A DNA stretch of 64,000 nt from Emydura subglobosa. Its lineage: Eukaryota > Chordata > Testudines > Chelidae. A program made the translations under genes and the position numbers. How positions within the stretch are numbered: position 1 is the first letter of the stretch; every line of letters starts with the position of its first letter. Positions 24,491 to 35,905 of the stretch are shown here, in pieces. The notes beneath the pieces are model-generated. The model was not told the DNA's origin and made no database searches. It was given only the letters and a program-made list of their open reading frames with translations. The stretch is from contig ML679989.1 of assembly GCA_007922225.1 (NCBI GenBank), positions 19,968,915 to 20,032,914 on the forward strand, written 5' to 3'.

Positions 24491-25139
24491 GACCTGCATT
24501 CCGGCACCTTTCCCCCACCCCCCCCCCACACACACACACACATTCCAAGTGGCATCCGGGACTGCTGCACTACCGCTACCAAACCACCCCAGGGGAGAGT
24601 ACAGGCAATCCCAGCCACACATGTGAGAGACACTGTTGGTGTATGTGTTTGTGAAATAGAAATGATTGTTCTTTCCCCTTCCAAGATTCTTTTCCCTGTA
24701 TTTATAAACTTTCATTCAGTGATAAATATGTCTGTTAGCATGGATTTGGAATAAAAGTCTATTTATGGAAACAATTAATCTTTATTAGTTCATAGCATAT
24801 GGTGTCTTGGGCTGACGTCATTCACAGATAATGGCAAGAGGTACATTTGCAATGTTATATTACTACACACACAGCACTCATTACAAGGTTCATACCGGGA
24901 TGCAAAAACACAAAGCCAGGCAGAGCACACCACTGTAACACATATTACTGTGGCTCACTATTAAAATGGTCTTTCACAGCCCTGAGCTGTATAGCTCCCC
25001 CGAGCTCTTCTTATAGCCTGGGTATCCGGCTTCTCAAAATCAGCAGACAGCCATTCCACCTCCAATCCGGTGGAAACTTCCCCCCTTTGCTCTACAGATA
25101 TTGAGTAGCACATAGCAGGCAGCTATAACCATTGGGATA

Positions 25140-26110
25140 TTTTTTTCCACTGAAGTCTAATCTTGTGAATAGACAGCGCCAGCGGCCTTTCTAATGGCCA
25201 CAGGCACATTCAGCTGTCATTCTGCACCTGCTGCACCGGTAGTTGAGCTCTTTTCTGCTGTCAAGGTGGCGGTGTAGGGCATCATCAGCCACGGAGGTAA
25301 GAGGCAGGCTGTGTCTCCCAGGATCACTATTGGCATTTCAACATCCCCAATGGTAACTGTCTGGTCTGGAAAGAAAGTCCCTGCTTGCAGCTTTCTGAAC
25401 AGGCCTGTGTTCTTAAAGATGCAAGCGTTATGCACCAGCCTGCGTTGATATCAGTAAAATGTCCCCGGTGATCCACCAGCACTTGCAATACCACAGGAAA
25501 GTAGCCCTTCTGTTGATGTATTCTGTGGCAAGGTAGAATGGTGCCAAAATAAGGATGACTGCACCGTCTATCACCCCATCGCAGTTCAGGAACCCTTTTG
25601 CTGCAAAACCATCCAGTATGTCCTGCATATTGCCCAGAGTCACAGTCCTTCGTAGCAGAAGGCGATTAATGGCCCTGCACACTTGCATCACAGCCATCCC
25701 TACAGTGGATCCCAACTCCAAATTGATTCCCAACAGATCAGTAGTAATCTGGCATTGCAAGCTTGCACACAGCAATCGCCACTCGCTTTTCCACTGTCCC
25801 TGCATCTCTCGTTTTGGTGTCGCTGCCCCCAAGGGCTGGGACGAGCTCCACACACACATCCAGAAATCTGGGCTTTCTGCAGCCACTGCTCGTCATCCCA
25901 TACCTGGGTAATAGTGCGATCCCGCCAGCCAGTGCTTGTTTCTCGGGCCCAGAACTGGCGCTCCACCATCTGCAGCTGCTCCACGAATGCCAGCAACCAC
26001 CCTGAATTGTTTCTGTCTATGTCTCACAGCAAGCTAGCCTCCAAGGAATCGTCATGTTCCTCGCAGCTCCTCTGGCAGCTGTGCAAACACTGCAGGATCA
26101 GCCACGCTGT
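25140..26110 (-). pseudogene. Harbinger DDE transposase (HARBI1-like), broken
   Basis: Read on the minus strand, the order of blocks is FWARETSTGWRDRTITQVWD, TVGMAVMQVCRAINRLLLRR, TVTLGNMQDILDGFAAKGFL, NCDGVIDGAVILILAP, LVHNACIFKNTGLFRKLQAG, TVTIGDVEMPIVILGD and MTAECACGH. These fit the PIF/Harbinger transposase, which cuts and pastes the element. The first catalytic Asp (in VIDGA) is present. The second, normally in the HDARVF motif, is Asn (HNACIF). The Glu motif (AECACG) is followed by an in-frame stop. The blocks lie in more than one frame, so at least one frameshift is present. The gene is dead by several independent changes. Confidence 0.88.
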
Positions 26111-26522
26111 GCTTGCAACGCCCATCACAATAGTGCAGCGCTGTGCAGGATTCAGGCCTCTCACTCAGATGGCGGACGCACAGACATGCAGGGCTTTTGA
26201 AAAGAGGCGTGAAACATTATAGGATGCAGATAAAATGATGGGATGGAGAAAACTGCATCGTGGGATGCTGAAACCATGTTCCCAGTCACTCCTGCATGGT
26301 TCATTTGCCCCCATGAGGCATTGCAGACCCTTCCCAAAACACCCTGTGCTGGATGGTGGCAAGTTGCACAGTGGGATAGCTACCCCCGGTGCACTGCTCT
26401 CCGCATTGATGCGAGCGCTGGTAGTGAAGACGCACACTGCCGACACAAGGAGCATAGTGTGGACATGCGGTGGCTGTACATCGACGTAACTTAGGTCAAC
26501 TTAATTTTGTAGTGTAGAGCAG

Positions 26523-27352
26523 CAGACAGGAGAGGGACATTAACTAGTGTGAAGTGAAGGGGTTACTTCCTGCCCAGCGGGGAAGGTCCATGAACGCCAG
26601 GCGGACGAGAGTAAAACATTAAGGAGGACAAAAGACTTAGTCGTTTACTTCCACCCCCACAAAAAGATGAATCTTGCACGTGGATTCCTCCCATCAGCTG
26701 AGTTTGCCACTCAAAGCACAAGGGGCAAAAGGAATAAAAACCCCTAATGAGAGGGAACTGGATCTCATTGCTGCTTGGACTTTGGGGGACGAGGTTTCTA
26801 GGCATAAGCAAGAGATTCCAAGTGCTTAGCCTGGGTTAGCCCTAAAGGACACACAGATCTTGCTTATTACAGAAGCTTCTATTACTTTCTGAAACTTAAG
26901 ATTCTGACTGATTGGAGTATCTGTTTAACCTGCTTTAACCTTGTAAATAACGCGTTCCTTTCCTTTTCCTACTCATAAATCTGTGTATAGTTTATTATAG
27001 GATCGGCTACAAGTGCCGTTGGTATAGGATCTAAGGAGTAAATTGAGCTGGCGTAAGTAACTGGTCCTTTGGAACTGGGAGTAACCTGAATATTGCTGTG
27101 ATACTTGGTGTAAGGACCACCTGTTACAAAGGCAGGCTCACCTGGGGGGGGCGACAGATCAGAGCACCCAGGGACTGTCTGTGACCCCAGATTTAGGCTG
27201 TTAAGGTGCCTGAGGAGTTCAGACTGGATCACTGGTTGGTGAAAGCTAAGTACAGAATCCAGTCAGTTTGGGGATTGTGCCCTGGTTGTTAACAGTCTGC
27301 CCTGGGGTTAGTGCTCATGCTCCTGGGCCCCTGCAAGCAGGACAGCTTGACA
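26523..27352 (+). mobile_element. LTR family 1, 3' part of the split copy
   Basis: It resumes at CAGGAGAGGGACATTAACTA, just past the point where the 21623-21834 part stops, and runs through GCTTAGCCTGGGTTAGCCC, CCTTGTAAATAACG, GGATCGGCTACAAG and AAAGGCAGGCTCACCTGG to a terminus at CTTGACA. Together the two parts give a TG...CA LTR. No retroviral genes are attached. Confidence 0.8.
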
Positions 27353-27848
27353 CGCTCCCTGCACAGGAGCAGCCCGGAGGCCTGACTCCTGGACTGGGTC
27401 ACCTGGCCCTGCTGTGTCGACTGCATTGGGTCTAAAAGCTGGTGCTAAAGAACACAACAGCTGGGTCATAAATATCCCCAGCCACTCCAGGCAGGTGGAA
27501 AGGACAGGGATGGAAAAGGGGAACTGGAGAGTGTGTGACCCGATCATCAGTAATCACTCAGCTCGCTCATTGCGAGCTGGGGGAGCGTGGACGTCTCCAT
27601 GGGAGGAACAACTGGAGCCTACAGGGGTTGCTGGCTTTGCTCTTAGGGCATTCGGGGCATGAACTGGAGCAATTACTAGGACTCTGAATGTTCCACCCCG
27701 ATCCCAAAGCAAACCCCAGCCCCTCCCATTCTGTAAGTGCCAGAAGTGACACTGCATGAGCAGGGATGGGCCAGCTCTCCAGCTGAGTAACAAGTACATG
27801 TTTACAACAATCATGCCACACCCAAAACTTTATATACACTATATAATA
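27353..27848. other. Intron spacer between LTR and satellite
   Basis: About 0.5 kb of ordinary intron sequence. I recognise nothing in it. Confidence 0.6.
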
Positions 27849-28435
27849 GCGTGTGTGTGTGTGTGTGTGTATACACACATGCACATGCGGAAATGCTCAC
27901 ACGTGCACACAGGAAAATGCACGCACACACACACACACACAGAAATGTGCATGTATACACACAGGGAAATGCACACATTCCACACAGGGAAACATGCACA
28001 CACATGGACAGAGAAATGCACACACATGCACACTGGAAAATGCACATACAAAGAGAAACACACACAGAAATTCACACATACACACACAGAAATGTGCGTG
28101 TATACACACAGGGAAATACACACACAAATAAAGAAATGCATACACTGAGAAGAGCACAAATGGAAATGTGCACACATAGAAATGCATGTGCACACCCAGA
28201 GACTTGTGCGAACACACACATACACACACGCATGCACACCAAGATTTACACACATACAGGGAAATACATGTATGCACACGCCCTGGGACGTGCGCACACT
28301 CATACATGCATGCACACAGAGAAATGCAGACACGTGAAATGTATGTGCTCACAGGGAAATGCACACACTCACATACACCCACACACACACCCAGGGAAAA
28401 GCACACGTGTACACATGCACACACTTAGGCCTAGA
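27849..28435. repeat. CA-rich satellite with a GGGAAATGCACACAC-type unit
   Basis: It starts with about 20 bases of (GT)n, turns through TATA into (CA)n, and continues for almost 600 bp as irregular CA-rich units punctuated by GGGAAATGC, AGAAATGTGC or GAAATGCACACA. Unit length varies from about 20 to 40 bases. Long Cys/Val/His-rich and Thr/His-rich open frames on both strands come only from this repeat. Confidence 0.92.
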
Positions 28436-31400
28436 CACAGGAGAGTCTGTCCCTCTCAGGCTGACTACACTAGTCTGTCCATCCAGGTGCCATGTCTGCC
28501 CACAGGCTTCTACCCTCAGCGCCCGAGAGCACACAGAGACAGCCTAGCACAACTCCCTCGAATACCCTCAGCCTGGTCCTTGACCCCCAGCACCCTGCTC
28601 CGTCAGGCTGTAGGCAAAGGCAGCGGAGCGCTTCCCCCGTGCTGCACGACGTAGAGTGGGAAAGGTGCAGAGGGCAGCAGTGCTTCATTTCTAATGAAAG
28701 AGGGGCCGGGGCTCAGCCCTGGCACAAATGAAGCCCTGGAGGTCAGAGAGAGCCAGTCACCATCGTTAGCAGTGCAGCTCCCAGCCGCGGGGCAGCAAAG
28801 GTCCCATCAGGAGGCTGGGTCAATGAGGTACAAGACAGTGCCATCGTGCAGCGTCACGCCCCGAGTGCTGGCAGTGCGCTGTGACCGTGAGCCCGGTGCT
28901 GCCGGGCACCCCCACAGCCAGTGCAAAGCGCAGCAAGGAAGAACAAGGCCACGACCACCCGGTGCACGGGCTGAGCCCCGAGCTCTCAGTCCAGGATCTC
29001 ACCAGGCAGCTGTCCACGGGACCCCGCCCCAACGCACAGAATGAGGGGAGCCAAGACCATGGAGACAGAACAAGAGCTGGGCCCAAACCTGGCCAGGGAC
29101 AAAGCTACTGAAAGAATGGCTCGTGGACTGTGCCCGAAAGCCCACCCCAGAGCCCATCGCCACGGTGCCTGCTGTGACCGAGCTGAAAACGGAGGCGCGT
29201 GGAAGTGAAATGTCCTGCCCTGGGGCACGCAGGAAATCCGTGAGAGTCAGGAGTAGCTGCCAGGTCCCCGGCTCCTGTCACGCTACCTGTAACCCCCGGC
29301 CTTCTGTGGCCCTCCTGCTCTCGGAAGTCAAGCCCCACCACTGCACAGGGATCCCTGAGAGGCCCCCAAGGTTTGCACGTTCCCGTATCGCCTCGTTTCC
29401 TTGTCACCCGTGGGCGCGCTGGGTGCTGCTGCTGTGCTGCTCCCGAGGACGCAGAGCAAACCCAGCCCGTCCCTGGCACGCTCCAACAGCCCCGTTGGTG
29501 GGAAGGGCGCACCGCAGGGACACGCCCCGGCAAGGAACCGAGGGACATGCAATTTGAGCAAGGGTTCATGCTGAAGTGCTAGATGGCCCTGGCAAGCACT
29601 GGTGCTAGGAAACCCCTCGGCCCAGCTGCTATCAGCCCTACCCTGGCCCAGCCCCGTTCTGACCATTTGAATATGCTACAAGGTAGATAGAGATAGCGTC
29701 CCATCCTTCAGGCAACTGAGGGGAGAACACCCCCCCTCCCCCGGCTCCTGGGACTAATAGTCCAGCAAAATCCCTGGTGCTGGGACACACACCAGCATCC
29801 GCCGCCGCCTTCCCAGAGTACTGGAGACCGGGTCAGGACACAGCTGAGGGCGCCTGCAGGGCTCGGCTCAGGGACCCCCGTCCCGCTGTCCGCAGCCACC
29901 TGCTGTCTCTGGCGCCCAACGGCTACCTGGCACTTCATGGCATTGCGCGCCTAAGAGAGCGACTGCAGCAGGAAGCATGAGAGAGCCCAGCCTCACGCCG
30001 CTGCCCCCCAGCATGCTAGAGAGAAAGAAGCTGTGGCAAATACCTCAGAAAGGACGCGGAGGGCAGCAACAGGCGAGAGCTGCAACGGCCGAGCTGCCGG
30101 GCCCAGCCCTCCTTTGTGTGGTGAGCATCTCCCCTTCGCTGCACTTACAGGATTTTATTGTCCTCATTAAATCACATCATTGGATTAAACCAGTTCAGCC
30201 TGTGCCAGGAACCAGCCAATTCAAATGATCCTCATAACTCGAGAGCTGCTGTGTGCCCCTGTGCAGCCGAGGCTGCTTTCTCTGGCTTGCTCGCTCTCAC
30301 CAGCCCTTCCCGGGGCTCACCGGAGCAAACCTGAGGTTTTAAAAATGCCTCCTTCAGGGATGGAACAGAAAGTGCCGGAGGCTGCTCCAGTCTCCGCTAG
30401 GCTTCGATTTCTTCCTGCTTAGAGAACAAGCCCGTGCAGGGAGCGTGTGTGTGAGGGACCAGCGCTGCTGCCGGACTTGGACAGCAGCACCCCAGACAGT
30501 GCCAAAGAAACGGAGCACGCTCCTTCGCCGGAGGGGAAAGAACCAGCCTAAGAAAAGAGACAAGTAAAACTGGAGACAGACTTCTCCATCCCTGGCTGTT
30601 CCAGGGTCTGCATCGCTACCTCCCCTAACGTACACCGCACGCCTACCTTGGGATTCAGAGCCAGCTGCTCCAGAGTCACAGCCCTGCCAGGCCAGGGCTC
30701 TGCTATTTACACACCGAAGCTCAGTGCCGCTTGCAGAACTTTGAGCTTTGCCCTTCGAGGCTGGGAAAGCGGGAAGGTGCACCAGGAACTGTCCCAGGAG
30801 CTTGCGTCCCAGCTGCAATCTATCACTGAGAGGCAGGATGCAGCAGGGCAGGGTCCCAGCCTCCATTCACCGCAGCTCTTGCTGGGGTTGGTGGATTCCA
30901 GTCAAACTCCTGCAGCGACCCTTGTTGACGCCTGGCGTCAGGTGCTTGACTGACTGTCCTGGTCCCTCCTTTCCTTCCAGCCCCTCCCGCCATCACCCCT
31001 TCAGAGACCTCCGCCCTGCCTGCCCATCTCTGGGGTGGGAACTGAGAGGTCGGCTGTTTCCTTTAAGGCCTATCCCGAGATTCCACCTGGAGGAGGCCAA
31101 CGGCGGAGCTGGTTTGTGATGTGGACCCTTCACCGGCACTGGGCCGCGCCCCTCGGTCCTTTCAGAGGAGCTGTGCCCAGCCACAGCCGCAGCAGGAAGG
31201 GGGCCGGGAGAACACAGAGACACGGAGCCTGGCACAAGGTGCTCCAGTGCAGGCAGCCAAAGGACGAATGCAGGGGAGGGCACAGGGAGCTGCGAGGTCC
31301 GGGTGAGCAAGCAGGGACGTTACCATGCGCAGTGGGACTCTCTGTACAGGAGGGTGTCCCCAGGAAAGAATCGTACCCCGAGGCTGCGGGGACCGGCTGT

Positions 31401-32095
31401 GGCACAGGCCACAAGGAGCCGCCAAGGGACCCAGCGCACCCACACAAAAGCCAAGCCACTAGCCACAGGGGCTAGTTTTCCCTGCGTTGCAAAGGGCTCG
31501 GCCTCCAGCTTCTCCTGCGTCTGCTCTCGAGCCGCACCGCACATGACGCGCAGGTTTCTGCTGCCGTACCAGCGGGCAGCAAAATACCAGAGTCCGCACA
31601 CACCGGGAAGCAGATGCTATTCAGGCAGCAAATTAGATGGACCTCAGCCAAAAAGCAGGGTCTGGGACCCAGGGGCATCAGGAGTCTGAGACCAATGCCT
31701 CACTCCCGGGGCGCCTGCAGCAAGGAACGGAAGACGGGCAGTGAGGAAGGTGGGGCCTGGCAGATACTGGCTAGAATCTCATCTTTGTTCCGGCAGCACA
31801 GAGGAGCCAGAAAGCTGCTGGGTCTCCCCAGCTGAGATGTCCCCGGTGGTACCCCACCGCCGCATGGGTGGGTCAGGGCGGGAGAGGGGTGGGCCAAAGC
31901 ACTAATGCACTTAGTTCTCTTGGGCTGGCATGCTGGCCCCACGTGGCTATCTGGAGGTTAGAAGAGCCCCAGGCTACTCTGATGTGTGCTAGGGCTGGGG
32001 CTGCCACAGAACCACTCCCAGAAGCAGGGAGCGGCAAAGAGCTCGCTGGTGCCACCTCCCCAGCCATGCCCAGTGTGTACGCGCGGCAGAGAAGG
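28436..32095. other. GC-rich intron sequence without recognised elements
   Basis: About 3.7 kb. Open frames here are GC-driven and unfamiliar. No RGS3 exon, RNA gene or dispersed repeat was recognised. Confidence 0.55.
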
Positions 32096-32212
32096 CAGCC
32101 CTGGGGCTCGAATTTGGGCTCTGCCCCAATTTCCTGTGTGCCACGGGGCAAATGACGTGCCCCTTGTGTGCCTCAGTTCCCCGTCGGTGCAGCTGGGACA
32201 AGACCCACCAGC
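32096..32212 (+). repeat. MIR-type SINE fragment
   Basis: The stretch has the MIR layout: GGCTCGAATTTGGGCTCTGC, then a GGGCAAATGACGTGCCCC part and GTGCCTCAGTTCCCCGTC, as in the tRNA-derived MIR consensus (the run of CCTCAGTTTCCCC is its hallmark). Confidence 0.65.
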
Positions 32213-32401
32213 CTGGGAGTCACCCTGCAAAGGGCTTTCCAATCCTGGGGTGGAAGATGCTAGGGATGGGGGGAAGGGCAAAAGCATCATGTAACAAAAT
32301 AGCGCCCTGGTGTCTGCAGCTGTCACATCCTCAGCACGTCCCTACCTCCTCCTCGCCTGCTGCCACCAAGCCAACGGGGACAGCGCCCAGCTGGGACAGC
32401 G

Positions 32402-33147
32402 TGTAGTGAGGGGGAGTGGCCTCCCGCTGAGCCAGAGGGGGAGGAGCCAACCACTGAACCTCGATGGGTGGAGCCTGGGCAGACTGGCGCCTCCCACCGG
32501 AAGTCAAGGGGCGGGACAGGAACTATAAAGGCTGAGCCCTGTGGCTCAGTAGAGAGCTGGTGGCCGGAGGAGACAGATGCCCCCCGCCCGCTCCCAGAGG
32601 CAGGGTTCAAGGAGAGCCATTGCTTCACTGAAGACTGGCCGGAGCCTCTGATGCTGCCAACTGATCTGAACCCAGAGGGTGGCTGGGCCCACCGCTGGCT
32701 GCTTGTCCCGAGGAGACCGAGGGCACCCCCAGACCCAGGTACACCCCAAGGGGAGGGGAGGAAGTGGCCCAGGGGAGGCTCCCCGCTGACCCAGTGGCTG
32801 ACTACTCCACCGCTGTTAGGGCCCTGGGCTGGGTCCCGGTGGAGTAGGGTGGGCCTGGGTCCTCCTACCCCCTGCCACCCTACCCTAGAGCGGCAGCATC
32901 CCCCCCCGGTGGGCCAGGAGGCCTGTGTTCGGTGCCCTGCCCTACCGGAGGGCCTGGGCTCCTAGACCCTTGACTGGTCTGCCCTGCCCCAAGGCAAGAG
33001 CCCCTGAACTGCTTCCTTGCCCTGCCCTGCCCGAGGGCCAGGGGCTATACACCACCTTGGCTAATTCCCCCGTCAATAGATGAAGAAGATCTGTGGCGTA
33101 GCAAGGCAGAGTGGCAGCGGGAGGAGCCAAGCTCAGAACCCGCTACA
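32402..33147 (+). mobile_element. Solo LTR, 746 bp, TGTAG...CTACA
   Basis: The element begins TGTAGTGAGG and ends CCGCTACA, giving perfect 5 bp inverted termini. It is flanked by CAGCG (32397-32401) and CAGGG (33148-33152), a 5 bp duplication with one difference. A TATA-like TATAAAG lies at 32524-32530, at a position fitting an LTR promoter. No internal genes follow, so it is a solo LTR. The plus-strand direction is inferred from the TATA box. Family (Gypsy or endogenous retrovirus) is not settled. Confidence 0.75.
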
Positions 33148-33393
33148 CAGGGACAATCCACACTGGCCTGTTCTTTCCCCTGGTACTGGCCTGCACGCGG
33201 ACCAACGGGCTTGGAGAGAGCATTCACGTTGAAGTCAGTCCACCCATTCCGAAGCCATATGAACAGCAGCTCCCAGCGCCAGTCCTGCGTGGCGCATGAC
33301 AGAGACTCCTGTGCCGGCTGCCTGTGACCGGACTCAGTGAAGAGGTTCCTTTATGGGATTGTTCATTCCCAGGGCAGGAGGCCCACCACCACT

Positions 33394-33439
33394 CCCACTT
33401 AAACCAGCGTCTGAATCCCACTTAAACCAGCATCTGAAT
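33394..33439. repeat. 23 bp direct tandem duplication
   Basis: CCCACTTAAACCAGCGTC and five further bases occur twice in a row, differing at one position (GCGTC versus GCATC). Confidence 0.85.
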
Positions 33440-35782
33440 TCACTGCAAATGCTGACCCTGGAGGAAGCACACGACGAGTCGTAGAGCCAAGCCGGAGAGG
33501 GCAGAGCTTTGAGATGGAAATGACAAGTGGCTCTAGAACCACTGACAGGATCATTGTCGACTTGGCACATACACAGCAGCACATTCTTACGCCCTGGCTA
33601 CAATCAATGAACCAATTCATCTTGTCTGAGTGGCTGTCAGGTGAGTTTTGGCACTTCCCCTCGCTGCGTATATCATCCCACACAGCCAGAACCCGGAGTG
33701 CAAAGCAAACTGCTTGTGTCATCAGGACTCAGAGGGGCGGTGCTCACAGCCCACTGGTACATCAGTTGAAGAGCTCCTGGCTATGTTCCTGTTGGCATTT
33801 AATCTCTCTGATCATTTTCTCTACCCTACTTTCAGGGACAACGCCCACTCCAGCCCTGGCAGAGCCCTGAGGATGTCCTTCCCGCCACCCTTCCAGCACA
33901 GACTCAGCCTCACTCTTCCCCTGGAGTGAGCAATTCTCCCCCATCAGCGAAGTATGGGAGAAAAGCAAACACCTTCTCCGACAACGCACAGCTAGGATCT
34001 GAAATCTTCCCTAGGCACGCTGGTTACACAGGCCACTCCTCGTGCTGAGCTCCACACGGCAGCAAGGGACATACAGGGTCAGGGGTGCACCATCGCTCAC
34101 CCCGCCGCCCTCAGCCATGGACGCAACGTTTGGAGATGGACGGAGGGAAAAGACTGAAAACTGACTGCGAGCCCCAAGTCAGCGACAGATCAGCCGACAC
34201 ATTAGAAAGGGGAGCTGCACTGCTTCTCCCTGCTCAGCCCTTAGCTGGGCTGCTCAGATTTGTACACGGCCCTTGCAGGCGGTAGTCGGCCCTGGAACAA
34301 CACAAACACACTGCATGCCTTCTTCTGCTGCAGGAGGGAGCCAGTCCCCCTGGGCTGGATAGAGACAGGATGTAGGGTTGTCACCTGATGGAGGAGGAGG
34401 GGAGGGGAGGGCAGTATTTGCATTTCCTGGGGAGTTAGTTATGGGAGTCTCAGACGTGTTTGTTGTCACCTCACTTAGCTATTCCAGCCCTCTGACACCC
34501 GAGGGAGAAGGATCTAGAAACGCTGTCTCCTGCAGACTCGGTCTGGGCTGACCCAGTTGGGATGCTGCACCGTAAATGCCACATTCTTTCTGCACAGGAA
34601 GGGGCAGGCGGCTGAGACCTCGGCACCTGCCTTGCGTCTGCCAACGCAGCAGGAATGAAAGGCTCAGGCTGCCCCTCGAGCCAGGCAGGACTGGAGCTGG
34701 CCAGGCCGTGTCTGTGCGAAGCGTTAACCATTCTCCCGGCAGCGCAGCTCCCCCGGCAGAGCCACGTGGGCGGGACCCCCGGTGTTCCTCCCACCGTGAC
34801 ACGTCGGGGGGCTTGGACTGAGCCCCTGTATACAGCCACTGCGGGCAGCACCGGGGAGCTGCTCCAGTCCTACGGCAGGGCTGCGAGCCCCAGCGCGCCG
34901 CCCCGAAGGTAGAGATACCAGACAACGCCAGGAGTTCACATCCCTCTCTGCACTCTCTGAGACAGGGGAACAAGTCCAGCTCCCAAGGGAAGCCAGGGTC
35001 CCAGCACAGAAAGCCTCTGGCACTAACAGCCCCCTGCGGGCAGGTTCAGCAGAGCCCAGGGAGCCCGAGCGCCCCGCGCACACCTACAGGGTCTCTCCAG
35101 GGCCGAGATGGGACCCGTTAGCAGGCGAGGTTTGGGAGGTGCCCATTCTCTGCACAGAGGACTCCAGTCTCCAGGACTCACAAGCAGAATCTCTTTAATG
35201 CTGCCACCTCAATGTGTAAGAAAAACAGGGCCTCTCTGGTCTACGCCACCAGGCCGCTGGGGCCAGCCTCAAAGCTTGAGGCTACCCTGCTAGGTAGATA
35301 GAGGAGGCAGGGTCCCTGCAGTGCAGCTATGCAGCACCCCCGTGGCTCTGACCTTTCCGTTCGGGTCCAGAGTTCATGGCTCTGCTTCCCCTCCCTGCCC
35401 CGCAGCCATGCATTATCTCTGGGGAGTAGTTAAGCGTCTGTGTGCTGGAGCTGTGCAGCCTCAGCTGTCCAAAGAGATACCTGGGAGGGTGGGGAAAGTG
35501 GCCTGGTTGCCAAAGTCTGGCTCAGCTGGGCTCAGTGGCCGTCAATGCGGTGACACGCTCTGCAGAGCAGCGTCTGAAGCTGCAGACGCAGCAGCCCCTT
35601 GAGGTGAGCTCGCTGCTCACTTGGCTGGAGTTGGTTTTCGAGAGCCTGGGTCCTAGCTGGAGTGTGGGCTGAGCAAAGCCCCTGTGACAGGGCGGGCCCC
35701 TTGGCAGGAACAGCCCCCGCCCCGTGTTGCCCAGGGGGAGGGTGCCTTGGCTTCCTGGCCAGCCAGCCTGCAGGCTCCTTAC
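33440..35782. other. Intron sequence next to the RGS3 exon
   Basis: About 2.3 kb. A purine-rich run (GGAGGAGGGGAGGGGAGGG) lies at 34390-34409. Nothing else was recognised. The minus-strand donor of the RGS3 exon closes it on the right. Confidence 0.55.
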
Positions 35783-35905
35783 CTTGTTCTCAGCAGGAGT
35801 TGCTGCCGGATGCTGCTGCTTAGTGATGTTCTCGACCAGACACCAGCAGATCCTCTTCTTCTGCTCCTGGGAGTAAGCCTCCAAACTTAATAAGCACTCC
35901 GCCTT
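35783..35905 (-). CDS. RGS3: RGS3 exon (41 codons, KAECL...AENK)
   Basis: The product starts KAECLLSLEAYSQEQKKR and ends AATPAENK. It matches the mammalian RGS3 exon of the same 41-codon length, with about 29 identical residues against human as I remember it. In RGS3 this segment follows a stretch with the look of a PH-like domain (strands with LLLF, then a helix), and EAYSQEQKKRICWCLVENI would be its C-terminal helix; that fold is inference. The acceptor is TTTACGTCAG with AG at 35907-35906 behind a pyrimidine tract; the donor is AAG|GTAAGG. Both ends are phase 0 and join directly to the exons at 56782 and 5945. Confidence 0.95.

Larger units (their letters stand above)
22996..26519. mobile_element. 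PIF/Harbinger DNA transposon, 3.5 kb, decayed
   Basis: The left end TCTACACTAAAATG and the right end ATTTTGTAGTGTAGA are inverted repeats. Between them lie the two genes expected of PIF/Harbinger: a Myb/SANT-like trihelix protein on the plus strand (23358-24490) and a DDE transposase on the minus strand (about 25140-26110), arranged tail to tail. Both are broken. The element lies within an older LTR together with other insertions. Confidence 0.85.
5946..35782 (-). other. RGS3: RGS3 intron, 29.8 kb
   Basis: This intron lies between the exon ending AENK (donor GTAAGG at 35782-35777) and the acidic exon (acceptor AG at 5947-5946). Both exon ends are phase 0. I see no further coding exon, and in mammals these two exons are also adjacent. 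The intron carries most of the mobile elements listed separately. Confidence 0.85.

Noticed and set aside
27811..28654. Long Cys/Val/His-rich and Thr/His-rich frames
   Set aside because: They are translations of the CA-rich satellite in both directions.
30993..31689. Overlapping frames of 90-146 codons on both strands
   Set aside because: GC-driven frames without domains, consistent splice sites or similarity to RGS3.
33394..33439. A CRISPR-like direct repeat
   Set aside because: Two adjacent copies with no spacer in animal DNA; a simple tandem duplication.
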